Position numbers and translations under genes: made by a program. Under the pieces are notes generated by a model, which searched no databases, was not told where the DNA came from, and was given only the letters and a program-made list of their open reading frames with translations. A DNA stretch of 64,000 nt, taken from contig NZ_CP154799.1 of the NCBI RefSeq assembly GCF_050920705.1, positions 2,790,001 through 2,854,000 on the forward strand. The letters are read 5' to 3'. How positions within the stretch are numbered: the first letter of the stretch is position 1; every line of letters begins with the position of its first letter. Origin of the DNA: Regnicoccus_A sp014224355 (GTDB taxonomy: Bacteria > Cyanobacteriota > Cyanobacteriia > PCC-6307 > Cyanobiaceae). This document shows, piece by piece, positions 1-8,116 of this stretch.

Positions 1-1515
1 GTTGCAGGATTCCAACCACTTGGCGTGCTGGTTGAACATCGAGGCGATCACGTGGGCGAAGGCCTCGTAGGTGTGGAAGAAGCCGTAGCGACCGGTAAGC
101 AGATAACCCTCCATCATTCCCACCAGGGTGTGCTCGGAGAGCATCTCCACCACCCGGCCTTCGCGGGCCAGTTCGCTGCCATTGAGGTCTTCAGGGAGGA
201 ACTCCTCCATCCAGACCTTCTTGCTGACCTCATAGATGGCCTGCAGCCGGTTGGAGGCGGTTTCATCGGGGCCGAACACCCGCAGGGAGTCGGGATTGCG
301 CACGATGGTGTCGCGCAGCAGAGCGCCCAGGGGTGCGGTGTTCTCGTGCTCACTCTGGCCTGGCCGCTCGACATGAACGGCATGGGCCTCGATCGGCGCC
401 ATCCGGAGGCTTCGGCGCAGGCTGCCCCCATTGGCGTGGGGGCTGGAGCCCATCCGTCGCAAGCCCGTTGGAGAGAGGGCCTGCAACTCGGGCCTGAGGG
501 TGCCCCCGGCGTCGAAAAGCTCCTCCGGGCGGTAGCTGCGCAGCCAGGCCTCGAGCATGGTCAGTTGCTGGGGATCCTTGTTCGGTGCCGGCAGGGGCAC
601 CTGGTGGGCCCGCCAGAAGTTCTCCAGCTTCTTGCCGTTCAGCTCCTTGGGACCGGTCCAGCCCTTGGGGGAGCGCAGCACGATCATCGGCCAGGCCGGC
701 CGCACGGCCTCACCGCTTTCCCTGCACTCCCGGCGCACCCGCTGGATGGCACTGACCGCCTGGTCCATGGCCTCGGCCATGGCGCGGTGCATCGCCATCG
801 GCTCGCTCCCCTCCACCAGGATCGGATCCCAGCCGTAGCCGCGCATCAGGTTCACCAGCTCCTCGGAGGGGATACGAGCCAGCAAGGTGGGGTTGGCGAT
901 CTTGTAGCCGTTGAGATGCAGCACCGGCAGCACCGCACCGTCGCTGATCGGATTGAGGAACTTGTTGATGTGCCAGGAGGTGGCCAGGGGGCCGGTTTCG
1001 GCCTCGCCATCGCCCACGCAGGCCAGGGCGATCAGTTCGGGATTGTCGAAGACAGCGCCGCAGGCATGGGAGAGCACGTAGCCGAGCTCGCCGCCCTCAT
1101 GGATCGAGCCCGGGGTTTCCGGGGTGCAGTGGGAGCCGATGTGGCCGGGGAAGGAGAACTGCTTGAAAAAGCGCTGCATCCCGCCGGCGTCCTGCGACTT
1201 GTCGGGATACACCTCGCTGTAGCTGCCATCGAGGTAGGTGGGGCCGAGTACGCCGGGAGCTCCATGCCCAGGCCCTGAGAGGTAGATCATCTCGAGGTCG
1301 TGCTGTCGGATCACCCGATTGGCATGGGCCCAGATGAAGGCCTGTCCAGGACTGGATCCCCAGTGCCCCAGCAGACGGGCCTTGATGTGTTCGGGACGGA
1401 GCGGCTCCGCCAGCAATGGATTCTCTCGCAGGTAGATCATCCCCACCGCCAGGTAGTTGGCAGCTCGCCACCACGCGTCAAGGAGATGGAGATCCAGCTC
1501 TCGGTCACCAGCCAT
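1..1515 (-). CDS. xfp: Phosphoketolase (Xfp), 5' part, runs off the window
   Basis: Cleaves xylulose-5-phosphate (and often fructose-6-phosphate) with phosphate to acetyl-phosphate plus an aldose phosphate, using thiamine diphosphate in the cytoplasm. I translated the minus strand from ATG 1515: 505 codons stay open to the window edge. Near the N-terminus are LLDAWWRAANYLAVGMIYL and GHWGSSPGQAFIWAHANR, then YLSGPGHGAPG, GSHCTPETPGSIHEGGELGY and the ThDP-site stretch VGDGEAETGPLATSWH, all typical of the family. Family members are about 790-810 residues, so roughly the last third lies outside. An in-frame TGA just upstream supports ATG 1515. No upstream partner gene is visible, so it seems to start its own transcript. 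Confidence 0.95.
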   Translation of the reverse strand, partial: MAGDRELDLHLLDAWWRAANYLAVGMIYLRENPLLAEPLRPEHIKARLLGHWGSSPGQAFIWAHANRVIRQHDLEMIYLSGPGHGAPGVLGPTYLDGSYSEVYPDKSQDAGGMQRFFKQFSFPGHIGSHCTPETPGSIHEGGELGYVLSHACGAVFDNPELIALACVGDGEAETGPLATSWHINKFLNPISDGAVLPVLHLNGYKIANPTLLARIPSEELVNLMRGYGWDPILVEGSEPMAMHRAMAEAMDQAVSAIQRVRRECRESGEAVRPAWPMIVLRSPKGWTGPKELNGKKLENFWRAHQVPLPAPNKDPQQLTMLEAWLRSYRPEELFDAGGTLRPELQALSPTGLRRMGSSPHANGGSLRRSLRMAPIEAHAVHVERPGQSEHENTAPLGALLRDTIVRNPDSLRVFGPDETASNRLQAIYEVSKKVWMEEFLPEDLNGSELAREGRVVEMLSEHTLVGMMEGYLLTGRYGFFHTYEAFAHVIASMFNQHAKWLESCN

Positions 1516-1898
1516 GGGTCCTGGTCCTTGCCGTTCCCCTAGACGGTCTCACGTTGGTGGAGCTCTGCCAACGGCGCGTGTAGCCCTCCTGACAGCGCCG
1601 TCGTTGCAGCACGATCGCACCGATTTTCTCTGGAAACCCTGCGGTGGAAACCAAGCCAGCCTCCAAGGCTCAGTCGCGCCTCGCCCCACAAAAGGTCGTC
1701 ACTCCCAGCCGAAGCGCAGCAGGGCCGAGCGGAAAGCCGGAGGTGGGCTCTCTGACGGCCTGATCGCAACGGGCCCACCGCTGGAGCCGGGAGGGTGTCG
1801 CCCTGTAACGAACCCCAACCCCCCGTAACGAAACCCCAGAGACCTTCAGATCCGCGCAAAAAGGCTCCCTACGGTGCGCCTCAGTCGTCCCCTCCCCT
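1516..1898. other. Intergenic stretch without a convincing gene
   Basis: About 380 bases between the divergent phosphoketolase start and a tiny plus-strand ORF. Open frames on both strands have arginine/proline-rich, low-information translations and look like chance ORFs. A near-identical pair of words, GTAACGAACCCCA (from 1806) and GTAACGAAACCCCA (from 1825), lies 19 bp apart and could be an operator, but this is only a visual pattern. Confidence 0.4.
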
Positions 1899-2057
1899 GT
1901 GGATCGCCCCTCCGCCGCCACCCAGATCGTCGTCGCCTGCCTCGGGGCCGGCGTTGTCACCAGCTTTGCGGTGGCCCAGGGACAGAACCCCCTCACCGCC
2001 CTCGGCATCACCCTCTTCTCGGCCGTGGCAGCGGTGATGGTGGGCCAGGTGCTCTGA
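1899..2057 (+). CDS. Small membrane protein, 52 aa, GTG start
   Basis: Not recognised by name. Reading from GTG 1899 gives a compact protein starting VDRPSAATQIVVACLGAG and ending AVMVGQVL. It has two hydrophobic stretches (about residues 8-24 and 33-51) around a short polar turn with AQGQNP, as in a two-helix hairpin membrane protein. There is no ATG upstream in the same frame. It is followed after 36 bases by a GC-rich hairpin. Composition and hydrophobic patterning look like a real protein, unlike the neighbouring frames, but the start is uncertain. Confidence 0.55.
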   Translation: MDRPSAATQIVVACLGAGVVTSFAVAQGQNPLTALGITLFSAVAAVMVGQVL

Positions 2058-2093
2058 CAGGCACAGATTTCGTCACAGCACCAAGCATTCAAT

Positions 2094-2120
2094 AGCCCGC
2101 TCGGAACTCCGGGCGGGCTT
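2094..2120 (+). terminator. Hairpin after the 52-aa ORF
   Basis: AGCCCGC (2094-2100) pairs with GCGGGCT (2113-2119), with an inner CGGA/TCCG extension. Only two T follow, so it is a weak or factor-assisted terminator candidate. Confidence 0.5.
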
Positions 2121-2441
2121 CACAGTGGGATGGGGCAAACCATCCTCCCGGCCTGCTGAGGCCATCGCCGTTGGTGTCGAGTTGCTTAAGCCGCTCCGTG
2201 AGGAGTCAGTCAGCCCCAGACCCGTCGATGGAAAACATCGTGGCAATCGCTGCAACCCGTTTCCATCCGCTCCTGACGAATCTGCAATAACGAATCTGCA
2301 ATCTGGAGTGGCCATTTTCGGCCCATGAACCGACCACAGAGGCAAGCGTGAGAATCGCAGCAGTCCACCGATTCAGAAACAGTTCATTCGCGCAGAATCT
2401 GTTCAGCCAGGCAGGCGGCCTGCGCCAGGGACTACTCCCCT
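2121..2441. other. Intergenic stretch, nothing recognised
   Basis: About 320 bases, less GC-rich than the surroundings. Short ORFs on both strands have no recognisable motif. It precedes a small possibly secreted ORF and may hold its promoter, but I see no clear box. Confidence 0.35.
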
Positions 2442-2726
2442 ATGGTAAAGGATCTCCGCAGGTTGATCATGCGGCTCCCCAGAGCTCGATGTCTGAACTT
2501 GCTGTTTAGTCTCATGGTCAGCATCCTTCTGCTTGGGTCGATGGATCTCAGCTTCGGTCAACAGATTGAGGGAGGAGCCCCATTCTTAAATGACTCCGGC
2601 TCATCAACTTTGCCTCCAGAAAGCACGGAGGAACTGCAGGAATCAATGCCGGAGTTGCAGCTCTTTCCACCTCAGAACCCTTCCCAGGCTCTGCCTTCTC
2701 TCGGTGAAGACCTTGGGTCTCCTTAG
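2442..2726 (+). CDS. Hypothetical small protein with signal-peptide-like N-terminus
   Basis: Unrecognised 94-residue ORF. Basic residues at the N-terminus precede a hydrophobic run (LLFSLMVSILLLGSMDL) and then SFGQQ, which fits a Sec signal peptide with cleavage after SFG. The mature part is acidic and proline/serine-rich (for example PPESTEELQESMPELQLFPP), low complexity. The region is less GC-rich than its neighbours. In another frame, about 2772-2942, a stretch ending in AELLLRQLISQMGPLAVS also looks protein-like, so this may be the remains of a longer gene, although no single frameshift joins the two parts. Confidence 0.4.
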   Translation: MVKDLRRLIMRLPRARCLNLLFSLMVSILLLGSMDLSFGQQIEGGAPFLNDSGSSTLPPESTEELQESMPELQLFPPQNPSQALPSLGEDLGSP

Positions 2727-3028
2727 CTCTGAGAACAAGACCCCTCGGCCTCTGCTTCGTGCAGGGTGCTTGATCCACGCTCAGCTGTTCAGGACTCTCA
2801 CACTCAAGGACATCATTGTGTTCACTGCGGCAAGACAATGCGGGCGCGGAAGATGCCCAGAGCGACTGGCGCAACGACATCAACGCAGAACTTCTGCTGC
2901 GGCAGTTGATCAGCCAGATGGGACCCCTGGCAGTGAGCTGACTGATCACGCGTCCTGTTCCGGCTGCGATGCTTTCAGCCCATCACCTCCGACCTGTGAC
3001 GAGCGACCACAATCCAGCCCGGCAGGCC

Positions 3029-4231
3029 ATGACCCCAGCGCAGTTGCGGGATCTGATGCCCGCCCTGGCCAACAAGACCTACTTCAACTACGGCGGCCAG
3101 GGGCCGCTCCCCACACCATCCCTTGAGGCGATCACCGCCAGCTGGCGGCGCATCCAGGAGCTGGGTCCCTTCACCGGCGACATCTGGCCCTGGCTGGAGC
3201 GGGAGGTGGGCAGCCTTCGCGGAACCCTGGCCGCGCTCTGCGGCGTGCCCCCCCAGCGGCTGGCCCTCACTGAGAACGTCACCAGCGGCTGCGTGCTGCC
3301 GCTCTGGGGCCTGCCCTGGCAGGCGGGCGATCAACTGCTGATCAGCGACGCCGAACATCCGGGGGTGGTGGCCGCCTGCCGGGAGCTGGCGCGCCGCGAA
3401 GGGCTCACGATTGCCGCCCTGGCGGTGAAGGATCTTCGCCACGGCCCTGAAGCCACCGCAACGGCCGTGCTCCAGTCGCTGGAGGCGGGCCTCACGCCCC
3501 GCACCCGCCTCGTGGTGCTCTCGCACCTGCTCTGGAACACCGGTCAGCTGATGCCGATCAAGGCCGTGGCCCAGCGGCTGGGCGAGCACCCACGCCATCC
3601 GTGGTTGCTGGTGGATGCGGCCCAGTCGGTGGGAAGCCTGGCGCTGGCGGAAGCCGGAGCGGGGGGCGCGGCCGCGCTGGCCGACATCTATGCCTTCACC
3701 GGCCACAAGTGGTGCTGCGGGCCGGAGGGGCTGGGGGGCGTGGCCCTCTCCGAACGGATGCTGACGGACTCCCAACCCACCATGGGCGGCTGGAGAAGCC
3801 TGGCCAGCGAAACCGACGGGGCCAGTGCCTGGCATGGCGATGCCCGCCGCTTCGAGGTGGCCACCTCCTGCGCCCCCCTGCTGGCGGGGTTGCGCACCTC
3901 CCTCGAGCTGCTGGAAGCTGTGGCTCCCGCACCGCAGCGGCTGGAGCTGATTCAGCAACGCAGCCACAGCCTCTGGCGGGGCCTCCGCCGCCTGCCGGGC
4001 ATCCGCCCCCTGCTGGAGGAGCCCCCGCCGGCGGGGCTGGTGAGCTTCGTGGTGGACGGGATGGAACCGGGGGATCTGGTTCGCCGGCTGGGGCAGCAGG
4101 GGATCTGGCTGCGCACCCTCGACGACCCCCATTGCCTGCGGGCCTGCACCCACATCACCACCAGTGAGCAGGACCTGGAGAGGTTGCTGGAGGTCCTTGC
4201 CGAGCTCACCGCACCCTGCCGGGAGAGCTGA
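3029..4231 (+). CDS. L-cysteine/cystine C-S lyase (C-DES type), PLP-dependent
   Basis: Class V aminotransferase-fold enzyme. It matches the cyanobacterial C-DES family known from Synechocystis, which cleaves cystine to a persulfide, pyruvate and ammonia and can supply sulfur for Fe-S clusters. Diagnostic stretches are LANKTYFNYGGQGPLP near the N-terminus, LTENVTSGC, SDAEHPGV, LSHLLWNTGQ, VDAAQSVG, and the PLP lysine in YAFTGHKWCCGPEG. 400 residues, a normal length. I chose ATG 3029 because the family starts about 12 residues before LANKTYF. An in-frame ATG at 2969 would add a 20-residue tail without family support. It converges on aqpZ with only 4 bases between the genes. Confidence 0.88.
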   Translation: MTPAQLRDLMPALANKTYFNYGGQGPLPTPSLEAITASWRRIQELGPFTGDIWPWLEREVGSLRGTLAALCGVPPQRLALTENVTSGCVLPLWGLPWQAGDQLLISDAEHPGVVAACRELARREGLTIAALAVKDLRHGPEATATAVLQSLEAGLTPRTRLVVLSHLLWNTGQLMPIKAVAQRLGEHPRHPWLLVDAAQSVGSLALAEAGAGGAAALADIYAFTGHKWCCGPEGLGGVALSERMLTDSQPTMGGWRSLASETDGASAWHGDARRFEVATSCAPLLAGLRTSLELLEAVAPAPQRLELIQQRSHSLWRGLRRLPGIRPLLEEPPPAGLVSFVVDGMEPGDLVRRLGQQGIWLRTLDDPHCLRACTHITTSEQDLERLLEVLAELTAPCRES

Positions 4232-4235
4232 TCAC

Positions 4236-4976
4236 TCAGTCGCTGGGACCTTCCAGAAGGTGACGCTGAACCCAGCCAGCCAGCAGGGCACCGGCGATCG
4301 GAGCCAGCCAGAACAGCCAGAGCTGACCCACGGCATCGCCACCCACCCAGAAGGCCACGCCGGTGCTGCGCGCCGGATTCACCGAGGTGTTGGTGACAGG
4401 GATGCTGATCAGGTGGATCAGCGCCAGGCTCAGGCCGATCGGCACGCCGGCCAGGTCCTTGATCGCATCTTTGTGGGTCGCGCCCAGGATCACCAGGAGG
4501 AAGATGAAGGTGAGCACCACCTCGATGATCAGCGCCGGCAGCAGGCCATACCCCCCGGGGGAGTGGGCACCGAAGCCATTGGTGGCCAGGGGGTTGCTGC
4601 CGGTGAGTTCGAAGCCGGGCCGGCCGCTGGCGATGCCGAGCAGCAGACCACCGGCGATCAGACCGCCCAGCACCTGGGCGCCGATGTAAGGGAGCAGCTG
4701 CGAGCCCGGATGGCGACCGCCGGCCCAGAGGCCGAAGGTGACGGCCGGATTGATATGGCAACCGGAGATGTGGCCGATGGCGTAGGCCATGGTCAGCACG
4801 GTGAGGCCGAAGGCCAGCGAGACCCCGAGGAAACCGAGACCGAGGGGATTGGCTCCGGCCTGGTCATAGGGGAAGGCGGCGGCGAGAACGGCACTGCCGC
4901 AGCCACCGAACACCAGCCAGAACGTACCGATCAACTCGGCGAGGAATTTCCTCGACATGGGCACGGGAGAAGACAT
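4236..4976 (-). CDS. aqpZ: Aquaporin Z, water channel
   Basis: MIP-family channel in the plasma membrane that moves water along osmotic gradients. The 246-residue sequence has six predicted membrane spans and both half-helix signatures: HINPAVT (NPA at 76-78) and SVNPARST (NPA at 200-202). RST after the second NPA gives the arginine of the selectivity filter. FLAELIGTFWLVFGGCGSAV is a typical first helix. ATG at 4976 is used; ATG at 4958 (MSRKFLAEL) is an equally good start. The gene stands alone, convergent with the C-DES gene. Confidence 0.95.
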   Translation of the reverse strand: MSSPVPMSRKFLAELIGTFWLVFGGCGSAVLAAAFPYDQAGANPLGLGFLGVSLAFGLTVLTMAYAIGHISGCHINPAVTFGLWAGGRHPGSQLLPYIGAQVLGGLIAGGLLLGIASGRPGFELTGSNPLATNGFGAHSPGGYGLLPALIIEVVLTFIFLLVILGATHKDAIKDLAGVPIGLSLALIHLISIPVTNTSVNPARSTGVAFWVGGDAVGQLWLFWLAPIAGALLAGWVQRHLLEGPSD

Positions 4977-5079
4977 GGAACGGTGGGTTGATGAACCGGA
5001 CGGGGCAAACGTACTGGCCCGGGGGCGTTCCGGCAGCGTGTTCCCTCAGACATCAACGTCCCTGTCACTGCAGCCCGGC

Positions 5080-6606
5080 TCAGCCCACCCTTGAGCGAAG
5101 GGCCTTTTCCGCCTCCTCACGGTCATCGAAGTGGATCTTGGTGGTGCCGAGGATCTGGTAGTCCTCGTGGCCCTTGCCGGCGATCAGAAGGAGATCACTG
5201 GGGTTGGCCGCAGCAACGGCCGCGGCGATCGCTTTGGCCCGGTCCGCCTCCACCATCAGGTCGGTGCCGGCCGGAATGCCGGCCACCACGTCGTCGAGAA
5301 TGCGCTGGGGATCTTCGGTGCGGGGGTTGTCGGAGGTCACCACCACCCGGTCCGCCAGGCGCGCGGCGATCGCGGCCATCTGGGGACGCTTGCCCCGGTC
5401 GCGGTCACCGCCGCAGCCGAACACGCAGACCAGCTGGCCCTCGGCAAAGGGACGGCAGGCCGCCAGGGCATTTTCAAGACCATCGGGGGTGTGGGCATAG
5501 TCGACCAAGACCGCCGGGAGGTCAGCCGTCTGGGGCAGCACCACCCGCTCCATCCGGCCGGGCACACCCCGGAAACTGGGGATCGCCTCCAGCAACTTCT
5601 CGAGGGGCAGGCCCTGCTGCTGCAGCACCCCTACAGCCTGAAGCAGGTTCATCAGGTTGAAGCGGCCCACCAGGGGGGATCGGAACGCTCCGCGCCCCAG
5701 GGGTGTGATCAGCGTGCCGCTCACCCCATCGGGGGCGAAGACCAGATCCTCCAGCCGCAGCTCGGCCGGGGCTGAGGCCTCCGATCCGGAATCCGCCGCG
5801 GCCAGGGAACTGCGCCAGAGCCTCTCCCCCAGCGGCTCCGCGAGGCGCTCGGCCAGCCGCGCCCCCCAGGGGTCGTCCACGTTCACCACAGCCGTGCCAT
5901 CGAGCCGCTCAGGGGAGAACAGCCCGGCCTTGGCCTCGAAGTAGGCCTCCATCGAGGGGTGGTAGTCGAGGTGGTCCTGGGTGAGGTTGGTGAACACCGC
6001 TCCGGCGAAGTGGCAGCCAGCCACCCGTCGCTGATCGAGGGCGTGGGAGCTCACCTCCATCGCCGCCAGCCGGGCACCGGCCGCCACCGCCTTGGCCAGC
6101 TGCTCCTGCAGCACATCGGCAAAGGCAGTGGTGTGCGACGCCGTGACGCTGTGCCCCGGCCAGCGGTTGGTCAGCGTGCCGAACAGCGCCGTGGGCTGGC
6201 CGCAGCCGGCGCTCAGATGCTCGATCAGGAAGGTGGTGGTGGTCTTGCCGTTGGTGCCCGTGACTCCGATCAGCCCCAGGCAACGGCTGGGCTCCTGCCA
6301 GAACGAGGCCGCCAGGCGACCGGCCCATTCCGCCAGTGGTTCCTCCAGCACCAGCACCGGATCAGCCTGCCCAGGGGGACACTGGGCCGCAGCCGCGGGC
6401 CCGATCACCGCCGCCGCGGCTCCCCGCTCCAGGGCCATGGGCCAGAAGGTCCCCCCATCCACCTGCCCGCCGGGCATCCCGATGAACAGGGTGCCGGCGG
6501 CAATGTGGCGGGAATCACAGCTCAGGCCGGTGACAACGGCATCGGCCAGCTGGGCGGGGACCGCCACAGCGCAGTCCTGCAGAAGGGAATGGAGCAGCTG
6601 GGACAT
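5080..6606 (-). CDS. murE: UDP-MurNAc-L-Ala-D-Glu:meso-DAP ligase
   Basis: Cytoplasmic Mur ligase that adds meso-diaminopimelate to the peptidoglycan precursor. 508 residues, the usual length. The N-terminal substrate domain has GLSCDSRHIAAGTLFIG, the central domain has the ATP loop GVTGTNGKTTT (about 113-123), and HTTAFADVLQEQL and AMEVSSHALDQ follow. The C-terminal domain carries SDNPRTEDP, where DNPR marks specificity for meso-DAP over lysine, as expected in cyanobacteria. The C-terminus has LLIAGKGHEDYQ. The upstream gene pair yidD-grx lies on the same strand with a 51-bp gap, so cotranscription is possible. Confidence 0.96.
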   Translation of the reverse strand: MSQLLHSLLQDCAVAVPAQLADAVVTGLSCDSRHIAAGTLFIGMPGGQVDGGTFWPMALERGAAAAVIGPAAAAQCPPGQADPVLVLEEPLAEWAGRLAASFWQEPSRCLGLIGVTGTNGKTTTTFLIEHLSAGCGQPTALFGTLTNRWPGHSVTASHTTAFADVLQEQLAKAVAAGARLAAMEVSSHALDQRRVAGCHFAGAVFTNLTQDHLDYHPSMEAYFEAKAGLFSPERLDGTAVVNVDDPWGARLAERLAEPLGERLWRSSLAAADSGSEASAPAELRLEDLVFAPDGVSGTLITPLGRGAFRSPLVGRFNLMNLLQAVGVLQQQGLPLEKLLEAIPSFRGVPGRMERVVLPQTADLPAVLVDYAHTPDGLENALAACRPFAEGQLVCVFGCGGDRDRGKRPQMAAIAARLADRVVVTSDNPRTEDPQRILDDVVAGIPAGTDLMVEADRAKAIAAAVAAANPSDLLLIAGKGHEDYQILGTTKIHFDDREEAEKALRSRVG

Positions 6607-6657
6607 GGAGGAGGTCAGCTCCAGGAACGGGAGCCGGCGCTATGGAGTTGGGCAGTT

Positions 6658-6963
6658 TTAAGTGCTCTGAGGCGGGGCGGGCAGCTCCGCCAGACACTTC
6701 CGCAGCCAGCGCTGCAGACGATCACCCGCCAGCCGCGGCGCGACCCGGGGCAACAGCCGCGGTTGTCCATCCCGCAGCACCGCCAGCAGAGGCACCTCCA
6801 GCCCGTAGCGGGCCTGGAGCTCCGGATCGTGATCCACATTCACCACATCCAGTGGCGGAGGGGGCACCAGCGCCCGGAGACGCTCCTCGAGCCCCTCGCA
6901 GAGACAGCAGCCATCGCGGCTGTAGAGCAGCAGAGCCGGCAGGGGGGGCACAGGACTGTTCAC
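6658..6963 (-). CDS. Glutaredoxin-like thioredoxin-fold protein
   Basis: Small (101 aa) thioredoxin-fold protein related to the glutaredoxin-like DUF836 group. ALLLYSRDGCCLCEGLEERL holds a CCLC redox motif directly after the first beta strand. The cis-proline stretch VPLLAVLRDGQ follows, as in glutaredoxins. Its target is unknown. GTG 6963 was chosen because it overlaps the yidD stop as GTGA, a classic translational coupling; an ATG 18 bases upstream would extend into yidD. Confidence 0.78.
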   Translation of the reverse strand: MNSPVPPLPALLLYSRDGCCLCEGLEERLRALVPPPPLDVVNVDHDPELQARYGLEVPLLAVLRDGQPRLLPRVAPRLAGDRLQRWLRKCLAELPAPPQST

Positions 6964-7256
6964 TCGGGCACCGGATCGCAACCGCAGGGGGTGAAGGGGT
7001 GGCAGCGCAGCAGGCGCCTGAGGGTGAGCCAGCCACCTCGCCAGGGGCCATGGCGCTGGATCGCCTCGAGGCCATAGGCGCTGCAGCTGGGAATGAAGCG
7101 GCAGCGGGGACCCAGCAGCGGCGAGAGCCAGCTGCGATAGGCGGCGATCAGAGCGAGCAGGGCCAGCTGGAGGGCGCGGCTGAGGCTGGAGAAGCCAACG
7201 GATAGGATCGACAACTGGCGTTGCACCACCGGATGCCTGGAGGATGCCTCCAGCAT
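6960..7256 (-). CDS. yidD: Membrane protein insertion efficiency factor YidD
   Basis: Small membrane-associated protein that assists YidC-dependent insertion. The core is unmistakable: ALIAAYRSWLSPLLGPRCRF, PSCSAYGLEAIQRHG, WRGGWLTLRRLLRCHPF and GCDPVP, with the conserved cysteines. It is 98 residues from ATG 7256, which gives a 20-residue lead before the core; GTG codons inside this lead are alternative starts. The frame stays open much further upstream (to about 8060) but that part is only the antisense of rpsD. Coupled to the downstream glutaredoxin gene by a 4-nt overlap. Confidence 0.9.
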   Translation of the reverse strand: MLEASSRHPVVQRQLSILSVGFSSLSRALQLALLALIAAYRSWLSPLLGPRCRFIPSCSAYGLEAIQRHGPWRGGWLTLRRLLRCHPFTPCGCDPVPE

Positions 7257-7325
7257 GCTCCCCGGAAGGACCGGCCCACGGCCGCCCTGAGCTTCGTTCC
7301 AGCCCCGTCCTTTGTTGTTGTCTGC

Positions 7326-7934
7326 ATGTCTCGCTACCGCGGTCCTCGCCTGAGGGTGACGCGGCGCTTGGGAGACCTCCCCGGTCTCACCCGTAAGTCC
7401 GCCAAGCGGTCTTATCCACCCGGTCAGCACGGCCAAGCCCGTCGCAAGCGCTCCGAATACGCCATCCGCCTCGAAGAAAAGCAGAAGCTTCGCTTCAATT
7501 ACGGCATCTCCGAGCGCCAGCTCGTGCGCTACGTGAAGAAAGCGCGCGCCCAGGAGGGTTCCACCGGAACCAACCTGCTGAAGCTGCTGGAGAACCGCCT
7601 CGACAACATCTGCTTCCGCCTCGGTTTCGGCCCCACGGTGCCCGGCGCCCGCCAGCTGGTGAACCACGGCCACATCACCGTCAATGGCCGCGTGGTCGAT
7701 GTGCCCAGCTACCAGTGCCGCCCCGGCGATGTGATTGTCGTGCGGGAACGCAAGGCCAGCCGTCAGCTGGCTGAAGGAAACCTGGAGTTTCCAGGTCTGG
7801 CCAACATCCCCCCCAACCTCGAACTCGACAAGAACAAGCTCACCGCCAAGGTGACCGGTCGGATCGAGCGCGAATGGGTGGCCCTCGAGATCAACGAACT
7901 GCTGGTGGTGGAGTTCTACAGCCGCAAGGTCTGA
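7326..7934 (+). CDS. rpsD: Small ribosomal subunit protein uS4
   Basis: Primary 16S rRNA binding protein that nucleates 30S assembly. 202 residues, typical bacterial and plastid length. MSRYRGPRLRVTRRLG is the cyanobacterial/plastid N-terminus; the S4 RNA-binding domain includes LENRLDNICFRLGF, ARQLVNHGHITVNG and YQCRPGDVIVVRE, and the protein ends LLVVEFYSRKV. ATG 7326 fits the family exactly. It is a single-gene unit, divergent from yidD by 69 bp, and followed by a strong terminator. Confidence 0.98.
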   Translation: MSRYRGPRLRVTRRLGDLPGLTRKSAKRSYPPGQHGQARRKRSEYAIRLEEKQKLRFNYGISERQLVRYVKKARAQEGSTGTNLLKLLENRLDNICFRLGFGPTVPGARQLVNHGHITVNGRVVDVPSYQCRPGDVIVVRERKASRQLAEGNLEFPGLANIPPNLELDKNKLTAKVTGRIEREWVALEINELLVVEFYSRKV

Positions 7935-8023
7935 GTTCACGCCTTCCCCAGGCGATGGGCCAGGCCCGGCCTCAAGCCTCCCCCGAATGGCTTCCCCCCG
8001 CATCGAGCCTCCACCCAGCGTGC

Positions 8024-8045
8024 AGGCCCCATGCGGGGGCTTTTT
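8024..8045 (+). terminator. Intrinsic terminator of rpsD
   Basis: GGCCCC (8025-8030), loop ATGC, GGGGGC (8035-8040), then five T (8041-8045). Stem plus T-run is a textbook rho-independent terminator. Confidence 0.85.
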
Positions 8046-8116
8046 CGTGGCCGGTGTCACCGGATCGCCCGTTCAACGGCACCGGGCTTCGCCGAAGGAG
8101 GTGCACCCACCTGGGC

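Noticed and set aside
25..1278. Long plus-strand open frame over the phosphoketolase gene
   Set aside because: It is His/Gly/Gln-rich and antisense to a well conserved protein. GC-rich DNA often leaves the antisense frame open.
2975..4153. Minus-strand open frame over the C-DES gene
   Set aside because: Repetitive Gly/Gln/His composition and no start context; shadow of the real gene.
7256..8060. Upstream extension of yidD to 8060
   Set aside because: The added 268 residues are the complement of rpsD and unlike any YidD.
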